From contig JBEKZQ010000443.1 in NCBI GenBank assembly GCA_049509675.1, positions 1 through 7,488 of the forward strand: 7,488 bases of DNA, read 5' to 3'. This document shows, one piece after another, positions 1-5,911 of the stretch. The stretch is from JBEKZQ01 sp049509675 (GTDB lineage Bacteria > Planctomycetota > Planctomycetia > Pirellulales > Thermoguttaceae). The notes beneath the pieces were generated by a model, which ran no database searches, was not told where the DNA came from, and worked only from the letters and a program-made list of their open reading frames with translations. The position numbers were made by a program, and so were the translations under genes. The stretch's first letter is position 1; each line of letters opens with the position of its first letter.

Positions 1-12
1 TGCCCGGCTTGC

Positions 13-51
13 CCAGCAGTGCTGGAAACACGGTTGGACAAGCCAACCGTG
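13..51. repeat. Two adjacent short inverted repeats
   Basis: CCAGCA (13-18) faces TGCTGG (20-25) with one base between, and CACGGTTGG (29-37) faces CCAACCGTG (43-51) with five bases between. Both stems are perfect. The text around them (GGACAAGCC then GGCACCCG) looks like a dispersed intergenic palindrome of planctomycete genomes, from memory and not verified. With the window edge so close, this could be the tail of a larger element or a terminator region for a gene to the left. Confidence 0.5.
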
Positions 52-273
52 GCACCCGTAAACTCAAGTTGGACAGACCAGTAGTGTGAACGGTTCCCAA
101 TTGCGGCGGTTGGGATCATTTCAGACCGCGCAATGTATAAAACGGTCGTACCGGAAATAGGCTTCTTAAGGGTTTATCGGCATTGCGACGGCGCGAAAAA
201 CGTCGGTTCGCGGTCGGCGGCGGGCAGGCGCTTGCCCGGCATAACGGATGAACGGATTATGCCGGAGATACCA

Positions 274-441
274 CCTGCCACCCGCGGCAGAACTGCAAAG
301 TTGCGATGCCAGACACTAGCCCGAAGCGCCAGCGAGGGAGAATTGCCGCAAATCCCTCGCTGGCGCTTCGCGCCTGGTGTGCGGAACGGACCTGCGGGCG
401 GAAGACTTCGCGGACTTTGCAGTTATCCTGCCTGCCACCCG
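274..441. repeat. Nested inverted-repeat element (MITE-like)
   Basis: Three symmetrical layers are visible. At the centre an 18-bp perfect inverted repeat (322-339 and 353-370; core GCGCCAGCGAGGGA) has a 13-base loop; read through, it gives the SPKRQRG/SASEG peptides common in planctomycete intergenic DNA. Outside it, AACTGCAAAGT (291-301) faces ACTTTGCAGTT (413-423), an 11-bp perfect inverted repeat. Just outside that, GGCAG and its complement continue the symmetry with a three-base offset. Outermost, the 12-mer CCTGCCACCCGC occurs as a direct repeat (274-285 and 430-441). The architecture is like a non-autonomous element with terminal inverted repeats and flanking direct repeats, but no transposase is nearby and 12 bases is long for a target duplication. 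Confidence 0.6.
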
Positions 442-579
442 CCATTTGCTTGACGTCCGTTCATAACCGCAACTATACTAAACAGTAATGATCGCGGCAG
501 TGCCGGGCTGACCCCGTCGGTACGTAATCGGTTTGAGTTCAAACCGGCGGCGGCGCGCCATGAGAGGGAGACTATTTCC

Positions 580-1614
580 ATGAACCAATCCGTGCGGAGG
601 TGGCTGTGGGTGGCGGCCGTTTTGACCGTCGCCGTGGCGTGCGAAGCCGCATTTGCGCAGGACGCGACCGAACCGAAGCCGAAACCTGCCGCGAAACCGG
701 CTCCCAAGTCGGCGGCCGCAAAGCCGGCGGCCGCAAAACCGGCGGCGCGGCGGCCTGCCGCCAAAGCGGGCGACCGGGCGGGAGCAGCCACAGTACCCCC
801 CCCGGAGGACGAACCGTTCGATCCCAAGTCCCCCTATCGCCATCTCGTGCCCGGCGTGCTCCAATCGGTTGTGCCCGAGCGAACCCTGGCAGACACCTAC
901 AGCCGGCATGACGTGGTCGAGCTGCTGGCCGTCGATCCAAGCTTCGATTTTGCCAAGGACGTGCCCTTCCGGCACGACGTGTGGACCCTGGATTTCAAGT
1001 TCAAGCCGGTGCGCTTGATTGACGTCGACGTTCCGCAGCCCAACGGCCAGATGCGGCGAAAACTGATCTGGTACATGGTCTACAGCGTGACGAACTCGGG
1101 AAAGGTGATGCATCCGGTCGAGGGCGAGGACAAGACATTCAAGGTCATCGAGGTCGATCGTCCCATCCGCTTCATCCCCATCTTCACCTTGGAAGCCCAC
1201 AATCGCCTCCAGGACGAGACGGCCGGATTCACCAAGGCCTACACGGATCGTTTCATTCCCGTGGCCTACGAGCCGATTCAGCGGCGGGAAGATCCGCACC
1301 GGCATTTCGTGACCACGGTGCAGGCCGTCACCATTCCCGTGGGCCAAACCGTTTGGGGCATCGCCACTTGGGAGGACGTCGACCTGCACACCGTATGGTT
1401 CTCGGTCCACGTGGAGGGGTTGACCAACGCCTACCGCTGGAATGACGAGCCGGGCGAATACACGGCGGGCAGTCCCCTCGGTACAGGGCGGCGGATCATG
1501 CGCAAGACGTTGACGCTGAATTTCTGGCGGGCCGGCGACGAGTACTATCCCAAAGAGAGCGAAATTCGCTACGGCATCCCGGGACGGGTTGACTACGAGT
1601 GGGTTTATCGCTAA
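580..1614 (+). CDS. Secreted protein of unknown function, KPA-rich linker
   Basis: Function is not recognised. The 344-residue product starts at an ATG preceded by a purine-rich AGAGGGAG (563-570), about nine bases upstream. Residues 1-26 form a classical signal peptide: Arg-Arg at 6-7, a hydrophobic core at 8-20 and an A-F-A site before Gln27, so the protein is probably exported by Sec. Residues about 32-64 are a low-complexity Lys/Pro/Ala tract, probably an extended linker. The remaining ~270 residues look globular and beta-rich, with many aromatic and charged residues (for example WYMVY near 166 and a WxxxD-type stretch near 265), but carry no catalytic motif or lipobox I can name. It resembles planctomycete-restricted hypothetical proteins, from memory. 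rpmA follows after 36 bases on the same strand, so the two could share a transcript. An antisense open frame over the whole gene is a GC-rich shadow. Confidence 0.85.
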   Translation: MNQSVRRWLWVAAVLTVAVACEAAFAQDATEPKPKPAAKPAPKSAAAKPAAAKPAARRPAAKAGDRAGAATVPPPEDEPFDPKSPYRHLVPGVLQSVVPERTLADTYSRHDVVELLAVDPSFDFAKDVPFRHDVWTLDFKFKPVRLIDVDVPQPNGQMRRKLIWYMVYSVTNSGKVMHPVEGEDKTFKVIEVDRPIRFIPIFTLEAHNRLQDETAGFTKAYTDRFIPVAYEPIQRREDPHRHFVTTVQAVTIPVGQTVWGIATWEDVDLHTVWFSVHVEGLTNAYRWNDEPGEYTAGSPLGTGRRIMRKTLTLNFWRAGDEYYPKESEIRYGIPGRVDYEWVYR

Positions 1615-1650
1615 ATTTGTGTGTTTCCCCCTCGCAGATAGGCTTTTGAC

Positions 1651-1902
1651 ATGGCACACAAAAAGGGACAAGGTTCCAGCCGCAACGGACGCGATTCCAA
1701 CGCCCAGCGCCGCGGCGTGAAGCGTTTTGGCGGCGAGGAGGTTCGCGCCGGCAACATCCTCATTCGCCAGGTGGGCACCCTGTTTCACCCCGGCCGCGGC
1801 GTCGGTCAAGGAAGCGATTATACGCTCTTTGCCCTGATCGACGGCTTCGTAAAATTCGACCGTGGCGGCCGTCGCATCCACGTGGTCGAGTCGCGGTCGT
1901 AA
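1651..1902 (+). CDS. rpmA: Large ribosomal subunit protein bL27
   Basis: bL27 is a component of the 50S subunit; its N-terminal tail reaches the peptidyl-transferase centre and helps position tRNA. The 83-residue product matches the family end to end: MAHKKGQGSSRNGRDSN at the start, GVKRFGGEEV, then the GTLFHPGRGVGQGSDYTLFA segment and a short basic C-terminus. Length is normal (about 85). The mature-type MAHKK start means there is no cleavable N-terminal extension of the kind seen in Firmicutes. The ATG has a weak GATAGG-like site 8 bases upstream (ending at 1642). Unusually, the usual neighbours are absent: no rplU (bL21) lies directly upstream and no obgE downstream. The next features are a secreted-protein gene before it and a palindromic repeat after it, which probably ends its transcript. 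Confidence 0.97.
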   Translation: MAHKKGQGSSRNGRDSNAQRRGVKRFGGEEVRAGNILIRQVGTLFHPGRGVGQGSDYTLFALIDGFVKFDRGGRRIHVVESRS

Positions 1903-1911
1903 GGCGCGGTT

Positions 1912-2025
1912 CCCTCTCCCTCCGGGAGAGGGTTAGGGTGAGGGGTTGTGTGACCTCCAATTGATCACGGGCTGTTCTCGCCAATCCTCCCCTCACCACC
2001 GGCCCTCTCCCGCAAGGGGAGAGGG
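1912..2025. repeat. Compound palindromic repeat, likely two-way terminator
   Basis: CCCTCTCCC (1912-1920) pairs with GGGAGAGGG (1924-1932) over a 3-base loop. A second hairpin pairs CCCTCTCCC (2003-2011) with GGGAGAGGG (2017-2025). The inner part is also symmetrical: GGTGAGGGG (1937-1945) faces CCCCTCACC (1989-1997), so the whole block can fold as one long cruciform. Similar GGGAGAGGGTTAGGGTGAGGGG-type elements are widely dispersed in high-GC bacterial genomes. It begins 10 bases after the rpmA stop and ends about 50 bases before the stop of the convergent membrane-protein gene, a position that suits termination from both sides. There is no T-tract, so factor-independent termination is uncertain. 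Confidence 0.75.
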
Positions 2026-2073
2026 AGGCGATGGCCGTTTCACCGCCTTTCGCCCAACCAGGGACGTTCCCCC

Positions 2074-2472
2074 TCAGCGCCCGGCTGCCGCGCGATTCAA
2101 CCGCCGCATGATCAGGTAAAAAGGCGGCAGATAGATCACGTCGGCAAAGAAGACCACGACGGCGAACCACCACGGCAGTCGGCCCTTCGCGACGTACCAT
2201 AGGGCCAGCGCCGAACTCAATGCCTTGCTCCAGAAGCCTAGCGCCAACAGGTCGCGGTTCTCCAGCGGCTTCGAGGCCACCCGGTGATACCCCACGCCGA
2301 ACAGGCCGACCAGGATGCCCATGACCTGCACGGGCAAGATCGGATCGGGCTGCGGCAGGCCCAGGTACTTATAGCCCTCGTGATAAAGGCTCAACATGCC
2401 CGTGCCGGCAAGCAGGTTGAAGGTCCCGGCGAAACGCAGCAGGTAGTACATCCACGGCAAGAGAGGCTTCAT
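2074..2472 (-). CDS. Small four-helix membrane protein, unknown function
   Basis: Function is not recognised. I start the product at the ATG at 2472 (132 residues) because AAGGGA lies about 8 bases upstream on the minus strand. An upstream in-frame ATG at 2556 would add an Arg/Cys-rich leader that does not look like protein. Four hydrophobic segments are visible at about residues 8-29, 45-63, 75-95 and 101-122, with an Arg-rich C-terminus (R123, R124, R127, R132) expected in the cytoplasm. Charged or polar residues within or next to helices (R13, N19, K83, D111) may matter for function. The loop after helix 1 (HEGYKYLGLPQPDP) is the most distinctive part. The gene is convergent with rpmA and divergent from folD, so it is probably transcribed alone. 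It could be a lineage-specific membrane protein; no enzyme motif is seen. Confidence 0.8.
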   Translation of the reverse strand: MKPLLPWMYYLLRFAGTFNLLAGTGMLSLYHEGYKYLGLPQPDPILPVQVMGILVGLFGVGYHRVASKPLENRDLLALGFWSKALSSALALWYVAKGRLPWWFAVVVFFADVIYLPPFYLIMRRLNRAAAGR

Positions 2473-2648
2473 GGCGGGTTCCCTTGTGGCAACTCCAGGG
2501 CGACGGCGGCAACGCGCTTCGCAGTGAGCGGCTTTTCGGCTAATAGGCATTGCCATTTGGCCGAACTCACGACCGAAAACATGGACCTGACCCCTTGGCG
2601 CCAGACTTTACGGTTTACCCGGCACCACTGCCCCAGCGGCGCAAGTCC

Positions 2649-2657
2649 TGGTACAAT
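2649..2657 (+). promoter_or_regulatory. Possible extended -10 promoter element for folD
   Basis: TGGTACAAT (2649-2657) fits an extended -10 (TGnTAnAAT), differing from TATAAT at one base. A start about 7 bases downstream would give a leader of 23 to 38 bases before folD, depending on the start codon. I see no good -35 at 17 bases, which extended -10 promoters tolerate. Sigma-factor preferences in this lineage are not certain, so this is tentative. Confidence 0.35.
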
Positions 2658-2686
2658 TGCCGAAGGTCTGTCAATAATACTAAGGC

Positions 2687-3577
2687 ATGGGAGACGCCAA
2701 GTTGACCGCAACGATCCTCGATGGGAAGGCTATGGCCGAACAGATGCGGGCGGAAACGGCCGCCCGGGCGGCGCTGTTCATCGAGCAGACGGGCATTACC
2801 CCCTGCCTGGCCGCGGTACTGGTGGGCGACGACCCCGGCAGCCAGGTCTACGTTCGCAACAAGCAAAAGGCCTGCGAAAAGGCCCATTTCTTGAGCCAGC
2901 TCCATCGACCCCCGGCCGACGTCTCGACCGAGGCCCTGCTGGAACTGGTCGCTCGCTTGAACGCCGACCGGGCCGTCCACGGCATCCTGGTGCAGTTGCC
3001 GCTTCCCAAGCAGGTAGACGAACTGCGCGTCCTGGACGCGGTCAGCCCGTGGAAGGATGTCGATGCCTTCCACCCGGAGAACGTGGGACGCATCGTGCAG
3101 AACCGCCCGCGTTTCTTGCCTTGTACGCCGCAGGGCGTCCAGCAGTTGTTGCTGCGCAGCGAGATCAAACTGTCCGGGGCGCACGTCGTGGTGCTGGGCC
3201 GCAGCGACATCGTCGGCAAACCGATGGCGGTGATGCTGATGCAGCGCGGCGCGGGCGGCGACGCCACGGTCACCGTCTGCCACAGCCGCACCCGCAATCT
3301 CGCCGCGGTGACGCGGAGTGCGGATATCCTCATCGTGGCCATCGGCCGGCCGAAATTCGTGACCGCCGACATGGTCAAACCGGGGGCCGTGGTGATCGAC
3401 GTGGGCATCAATCGCACGGAAACCGGGCTGGTCGGCGACGTGGATTTCGAGGCCGTCAAGATGGTGGCCGGCCGCATCACGCCCGTGCCCGGCGGCGTCG
3501 GCCCCTTGACCATCGCCATGCTCTTGCACAATACCTTGTTGGCCGCAAAGTTGCAGGCGGAAAAGGAACTGCCATGA
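2687..3577 (+). CDS. folD: Bifunctional methylene-THF dehydrogenase/cyclohydrolase FolD
   Basis: FolD is a cytosolic enzyme that oxidises 5,10-methylene-tetrahydrofolate with NADP+ and hydrolyses the product to 10-formyl-tetrahydrofolate, supplying one-carbon units for purines and formyl-Met-tRNA. All family signatures are present, numbered from the first ATG. The catalytic YVRNK is at Y55-K59, VQLPLP includes Q103, and KDVDAFHPENVGR includes D126. The PCTPQG loop is at 145-150, the nucleotide-binding GRSDIVGKP at 171-179, and PVPGGVGPLT at 266-275. The length of 296 is normal. Starts: the ATG at 2687 has no usable ribosome binding site, whereas the in-frame TTG at 2702 has GGGAG eight bases upstream and gives the family-typical MTATILDGK beginning, so the real protein may be 291 residues. 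The stop overlaps the next gene's ATG by four bases, implying coupled translation. Confidence 0.97.
   Translation: MGDAKLTATILDGKAMAEQMRAETAARAALFIEQTGITPCLAAVLVGDDPGSQVYVRNKQKACEKAHFLSQLHRPPADVSTEALLELVARLNADRAVHGILVQLPLPKQVDELRVLDAVSPWKDVDAFHPENVGRIVQNRPRFLPCTPQGVQQLLLRSEIKLSGAHVVVLGRSDIVGKPMAVMLMQRGAGGDATVTVCHSRTRNLAAVTRSADILIVAIGRPKFVTADMVKPGAVVIDVGINRTETGLVGDVDFEAVKMVAGRITPVPGGVGPLTIAMLLHNTLLAAKLQAEKELP
2689..2693 (+). promoter_or_regulatory. Ribosome binding site favouring the folD TTG start
   Basis: GGGAG ends eight bases before the TTG at 2702, an ideal spacing. The only purine-rich run before the alternative ATG at 2687 (AAGG, 2682-2685) is one base away from it, too close to act. 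This favours initiation at codon 6 of the longer frame. Confidence 0.5.
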
Positions 3578-5253
3578 CTCTGATCTTCTTATCGCTGACA
3601 GTAATCGCCGGACAGGCCGCCGGTGGCGACTCGCAGAACGACGCCCGGGCCAAACGATTCATCGCCAATCATGAAGCGACGGTGCGGCCCCTGGAAATTG
3701 CGGTGGGCCGGGCCTGGTGGGCCGCCGCCACCTCGGGCGCGGACGACGCCTACCGCAAGAAAGAGGAAGTGGAAACCCGGCTCGAACTACGCTTGTCCGA
3801 TCCCGGGCCGTTCGCCGAGTTGAAGGCCATCCGCGCGCGTCCGCTGGCCGACCCGTTGGTGCGGCGGCAAATCGCCGTGCTCTATCTGCAATACCTGGCG
3901 CGGCAGATCGATCCGGAATTGCTCAAGCAAATGCTGGCCATTTCCAACGCCGTGGAGAAAACGTTCAGCACCGACCGTCCCCGCGTCGATGGTCAGGAGC
4001 TCACCGACAACGGCGTTCGCCAGGTACTACGCGAGTCCAGGGATTCGCGGCGGCGACAGGCGGTGTGGGAGGCCGGCAAGCGCGTCGGCCGGGCCGTGGA
4101 AGCCGATCTCAAGCGCCTGGTGAAACTCCGCAACCAGGCCGCGCGCAAACTGGGCTTCAAAGATTTTCACGTCATGCAGCTTGCCCTCAACGAACAGAGC
4201 CAGGAGCAGGTGCTTGCGCTGTTCGACGAGTTGGACCAATTGACCCGCGCGCCGTTCCACGCGGCCAAGGCCGAAATGGATGCCGACCTGGCGAAAGAGA
4301 ACGGCGTGGCCGTGGACGACTTGCGGCCCTGGCACTATCACGATCCGTTCTTTCAGGAAGTGCCCCAGGTCTCGGGCGACAGGGCCGACGCCTTGTACGC
4401 TTCCCTGGACATCCTCAAGCTGTGCCGCGCGTTCTACGCCGGGATCGGCTTGCCGATCGACGACGTGCTCCAGCGCAGCGATCTGTACGAGAAGAAGGGA
4501 AAGAATCCGCACGCCTTCTGCAACGACATCGATCGCCAGGGCGACGTGCGCGTGCTGGCCAACATCGTGCCCGACAAGCAGTGGTTGGCCACGATGCTGC
4601 ACGAGTTGGGGCATTCGGTCTATTCCAGCAAGAACATCCCGGCGACGTTGCCGTACGTGCTGCGATGCGAGGCCCACATCCTCACCACCGAGGGCGTGGC
4701 CATGATGTTCGAAGGGTTTGCCGACAGTGCGCAATGGCTGACGGCCATGGGGGTGCAGGTGCCGGACCCCGCGCATTTCGGCCCCGCCGCCGCCCGCTTG
4801 CGGCGCAGTCAGCGGCTGATCTTTTCCCGCTGGTGCCAGGTGATGTTTCGCTTCGAGAAAGAGCTGTACGCCAATCCGGATCAGGACTTGAACCGCCTGT
4901 GGTGGGACCTCGTGGAAAAGTACCAGGAAATCCGCCGGGCGGAGGGCCGCAACGAGCCGGACTACGCCAGCAAAATCCACGTCGTCGTGGCTCCCTGTTA
5001 CTACCACAACTACATGCTGGGCGCGCTGTTCGCCTCGCAGTTGCACCACGCCATTGCCCGCGACGTGCTCGGCGGCGCCGATCCGGCCACCGCCGTGTAC
5101 GTGGGCAACAAGGCGGTGGGCCGCTTCATGCGCGAGCGGGTGTTCGAGCCGGGACGGACCCTCGATTGGCAGCAGCTCACGCGCCACGCCACCGGCGCAG
5201 ATCTCGACGCGAAGGCCTTTGCCCAGGATTTTCGGCCGGGCGATTTGCGATAA
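3574..5253 (+). CDS. M2 (ACE-like) family zinc metallopeptidase
   Basis: This 559-residue protein is a gluzincin-type metallopeptidase, expected to trim peptides as a peptidyl-dipeptidase or oligopeptidase. The zinc site is HELGH at 343-347, with E344 as catalytic base and E373 (in TTEGVAMMFEGF) as probable third ligand, 26 residues after H347; in ACE the gap is 24. Near the C-terminus, K467-I-H469 followed by Y476 matches the Lys/His/Tyr substrate-binding block of ACE (K511, H513, Y520). The N-terminal part (WW at 48-49, KKEEVETRLE) is also M2-like. M3 is the main alternative assignment. The start is the ATG overlapping the folD stop, with AAGGA six bases upstream. Residues 2-15 are hydrophobic and could be a short export signal, but the usual N-terminal Lys/Arg is missing, so location is unclear. 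The open frame continues upstream through folD only as a shadow. Confidence 0.87.
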   Translation: MTLIFLSLTVIAGQAAGGDSQNDARAKRFIANHEATVRPLEIAVGRAWWAAATSGADDAYRKKEEVETRLELRLSDPGPFAELKAIRARPLADPLVRRQIAVLYLQYLARQIDPELLKQMLAISNAVEKTFSTDRPRVDGQELTDNGVRQVLRESRDSRRRQAVWEAGKRVGRAVEADLKRLVKLRNQAARKLGFKDFHVMQLALNEQSQEQVLALFDELDQLTRAPFHAAKAEMDADLAKENGVAVDDLRPWHYHDPFFQEVPQVSGDRADALYASLDILKLCRAFYAGIGLPIDDVLQRSDLYEKKGKNPHAFCNDIDRQGDVRVLANIVPDKQWLATMLHELGHSVYSSKNIPATLPYVLRCEAHILTTEGVAMMFEGFADSAQWLTAMGVQVPDPAHFGPAAARLRRSQRLIFSRWCQVMFRFEKELYANPDQDLNRLWWDLVEKYQEIRRAEGRNEPDYASKIHVVVAPCYYHNYMLGALFASQLHHAIARDVLGGADPATAVYVGNKAVGRFMRERVFEPGRTLDWQQLTRHATGADLDAKAFAQDFRPGDLR

Positions 5254-5303
5254 CCGGGTCGGTAGCCAAGAATGGGATTTGCGTAATTCCCGCGAAAGGA
5301 AAA

Positions 5304-5348
5304 GGAAAAAGGAAGGAGACCGCAGTAATTGGACTTCTCCCTTTTTCC
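5304..5348. repeat. Degenerate copy of the TAATTGGACTT inverted repeat
   Basis: The segment 5321-5348 (GCAGTAATTGGACTTCTCCC then TTTTTCC) matches 5822-5850 with three substitutions and one missing base. Its left partner has decayed: only GGAAAAAGG (5304-5312) still pairs with CCTTTTTCC at the right end, inside a 26-base all-purine run (5294-5319). A small palindrome, GCAATAATTGC (5355-5365), follows. It lies between the peptidase stop and the HEAT-protein gene. It may act as a weak terminator or be the remnant of a mobile palindromic element. Confidence 0.6.
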
Positions 5349-5422
5349 ATTCCCGCAATAATTGCACGGATACCGTTCTCCATTCCATCCGCCACGCTGG
5401 CATTGCCAAGTAGGCAATCATC

Positions 5423-5761
5423 GTGTTTGAGCGACTTTGCCAGCCTATCCACGAGAAGCTAGTTTTTGGAAAGTGTCCCTGGTGCGGGCATGTCATTGTC
5501 CATGGCCTTGACGTACTGTTAACGCAGGACCTTACGATAACGGACATGGAGGAGCATGTCCTTGATACGAAGGAGACAATCGCCTACTTTCGTGCCGCTT
5601 TGAAACACGCGAACGTCAGCGTGCGTGCGCTGGCAGCGAAGCAACTGGGGGAGCTCGGGCCGAGTGCGAAAGAGGCGTTGCCTGAACTCACCATGTTACT
5701 GCAAGACGAAGAGCAACTGGTCCGCGATGCTGCCGAGGAGGCCATCAAGAGAATCGGGTGA
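5423..5761 (+). CDS. Small CPxCG-knuckle and HEAT-repeat protein
   Basis: The 112-residue product has two parts. Residues 1-50 include a zinc-knuckle half, CPWCG at 18-22, followed by H23, H27 and H45, which could complete a metal site; a second CxxC is not present. Residues about 53-112 form HEAT-type helical repeats: the unit VRALAAKQLGELGPSAKEALPELTMLL is followed by VRDAAEEAIKRIG, with the canonical Pro and Arg positions. HEAT repeats bind other proteins, so an adaptor role is likely, but the partner is unknown. The start is a GTG with a modest AGTAGG eight bases upstream; the next in-frame Met is residue 42. Related repeats lie on both sides, and the downstream one begins at the base after the stop. 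Base composition is AT-richer than in the peptidase gene. It is probably real but of unknown role. Confidence 0.72.
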   Translation: MFERLCQPIHEKLVFGKCPWCGHVIVHGLDVLLTQDLTITDMEEHVLDTKETIAYFRAALKHANVSVRALAAKQLGELGPSAKEALPELTMLLQDEEQLVRDAAEEAIKRIG

Positions 5762-5850
5762 GAAAAGGGGATAAGTGGAAAAAGGGGATAAGTCCAATTA
5801 TCGACACGAAACGAAGGAACCGGCAATAATTGGACTTATCCCCTTTTTCC
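5762..5850. repeat. Perfect 25-bp inverted repeat with duplicated arm
   Basis: The arms 5777-5801 and 5826-5850 are exact reverse complements over 25 bases (core AAGGGGATAAGTCCAATTAT), with a 24-base loop (5802-5825). The outer part of the left arm is also duplicated in tandem: GAAAAGGGGATAAGTG (5762-5777) precedes GAAAAAGGGGATAAGT (5778-5793). The block starts at the base after the HEAT-protein stop and ends 61 bases before the next start. Read through, the right arm gives the NWTYPLFP-type peptide I associate with planctomycete intergenic repeats. In an RNA the hairpin ends in a T-rich 3' arm, so it could stop transcription. Confidence 0.85.
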
Positions 5851-5896
5851 TTCAGAACCTTTGTCGGTAAAGTCCCGAATAATCAGTCAATTCCGT

Positions 5897-5902
5897 GGGA
5901 GG
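5897..5902 (+). promoter_or_regulatory. Ribosome binding site deciding the 5912 start
   Basis: GGGAGG lies nine bases before the ATG at 5912. An upstream in-frame TTG at 5861 would add 17 residues but has no such site and sits just past the inverted repeat, so I place the start of the membrane protein at 5912. Confidence 0.7.
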
Positions 5903-5911
5903 CACCTGACG

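Larger units (their letters stand above)
1..579. other. Gene-free repeat-rich intergenic region
   Basis: I find no coding region I can support in these 579 bases. The short open frames here run through inverted repeats, lack convincing ribosome binding sites and translate to Arg/Ser/Pro-rich sequence with no family resemblance. The stretch holds two small hairpins near its left end (13-25 and 29-51), a third weak stem (95-115), and a larger nested repeat element (274-441). The last ~25 bases carry the ribosome binding site of the secreted-protein gene that starts at 580. A promoter for that gene must lie somewhere in 440-560, but I cannot pick a convincing -35/-10 pair. Confidence 0.7.

Noticed and set aside
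95..115. TCCCAA/TTGGGA stem considered as a terminator
   Set aside because: Only six base pairs with a nine-base loop and no T-run, so it is weak and could be chance.
133..453. Possible 106-residue protein in the left intergenic region
   Set aside because: It reads straight through the nested inverted repeat, has no ribosome binding site, and its sequence is the translated repeat.
478..1881. Long minus-strand open frame of 467 codons over the secreted-protein gene and rpmA
   Set aside because: It runs antisense through rpmA, an unmistakable gene, and has a ribosomal-gene shadow composition with no family resemblance. Long antisense frames are expected in GC-rich DNA.
2284..3573. 430-codon N-terminal extension of the metallopeptidase
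   Set aside because: This upstream part is folD read in a second frame. The ATG at 3574 has a good AAGGA site and gives a protein of normal family length.
3717..5462. Plus-strand open frame of 581 codons overlapping the metallopeptidase in another frame
   Set aside because: The product is Arg/Gly/Ala-rich with no motif, whereas the other frame carries the full M2 zinc and substrate-binding motifs.
4027..5547. Minus-strand open frame of 506 codons opposite the metallopeptidase
   Set aside because: His/Val/Gln-rich shadow of a well-supported gene, with no ribosome binding site or recognisable domain.
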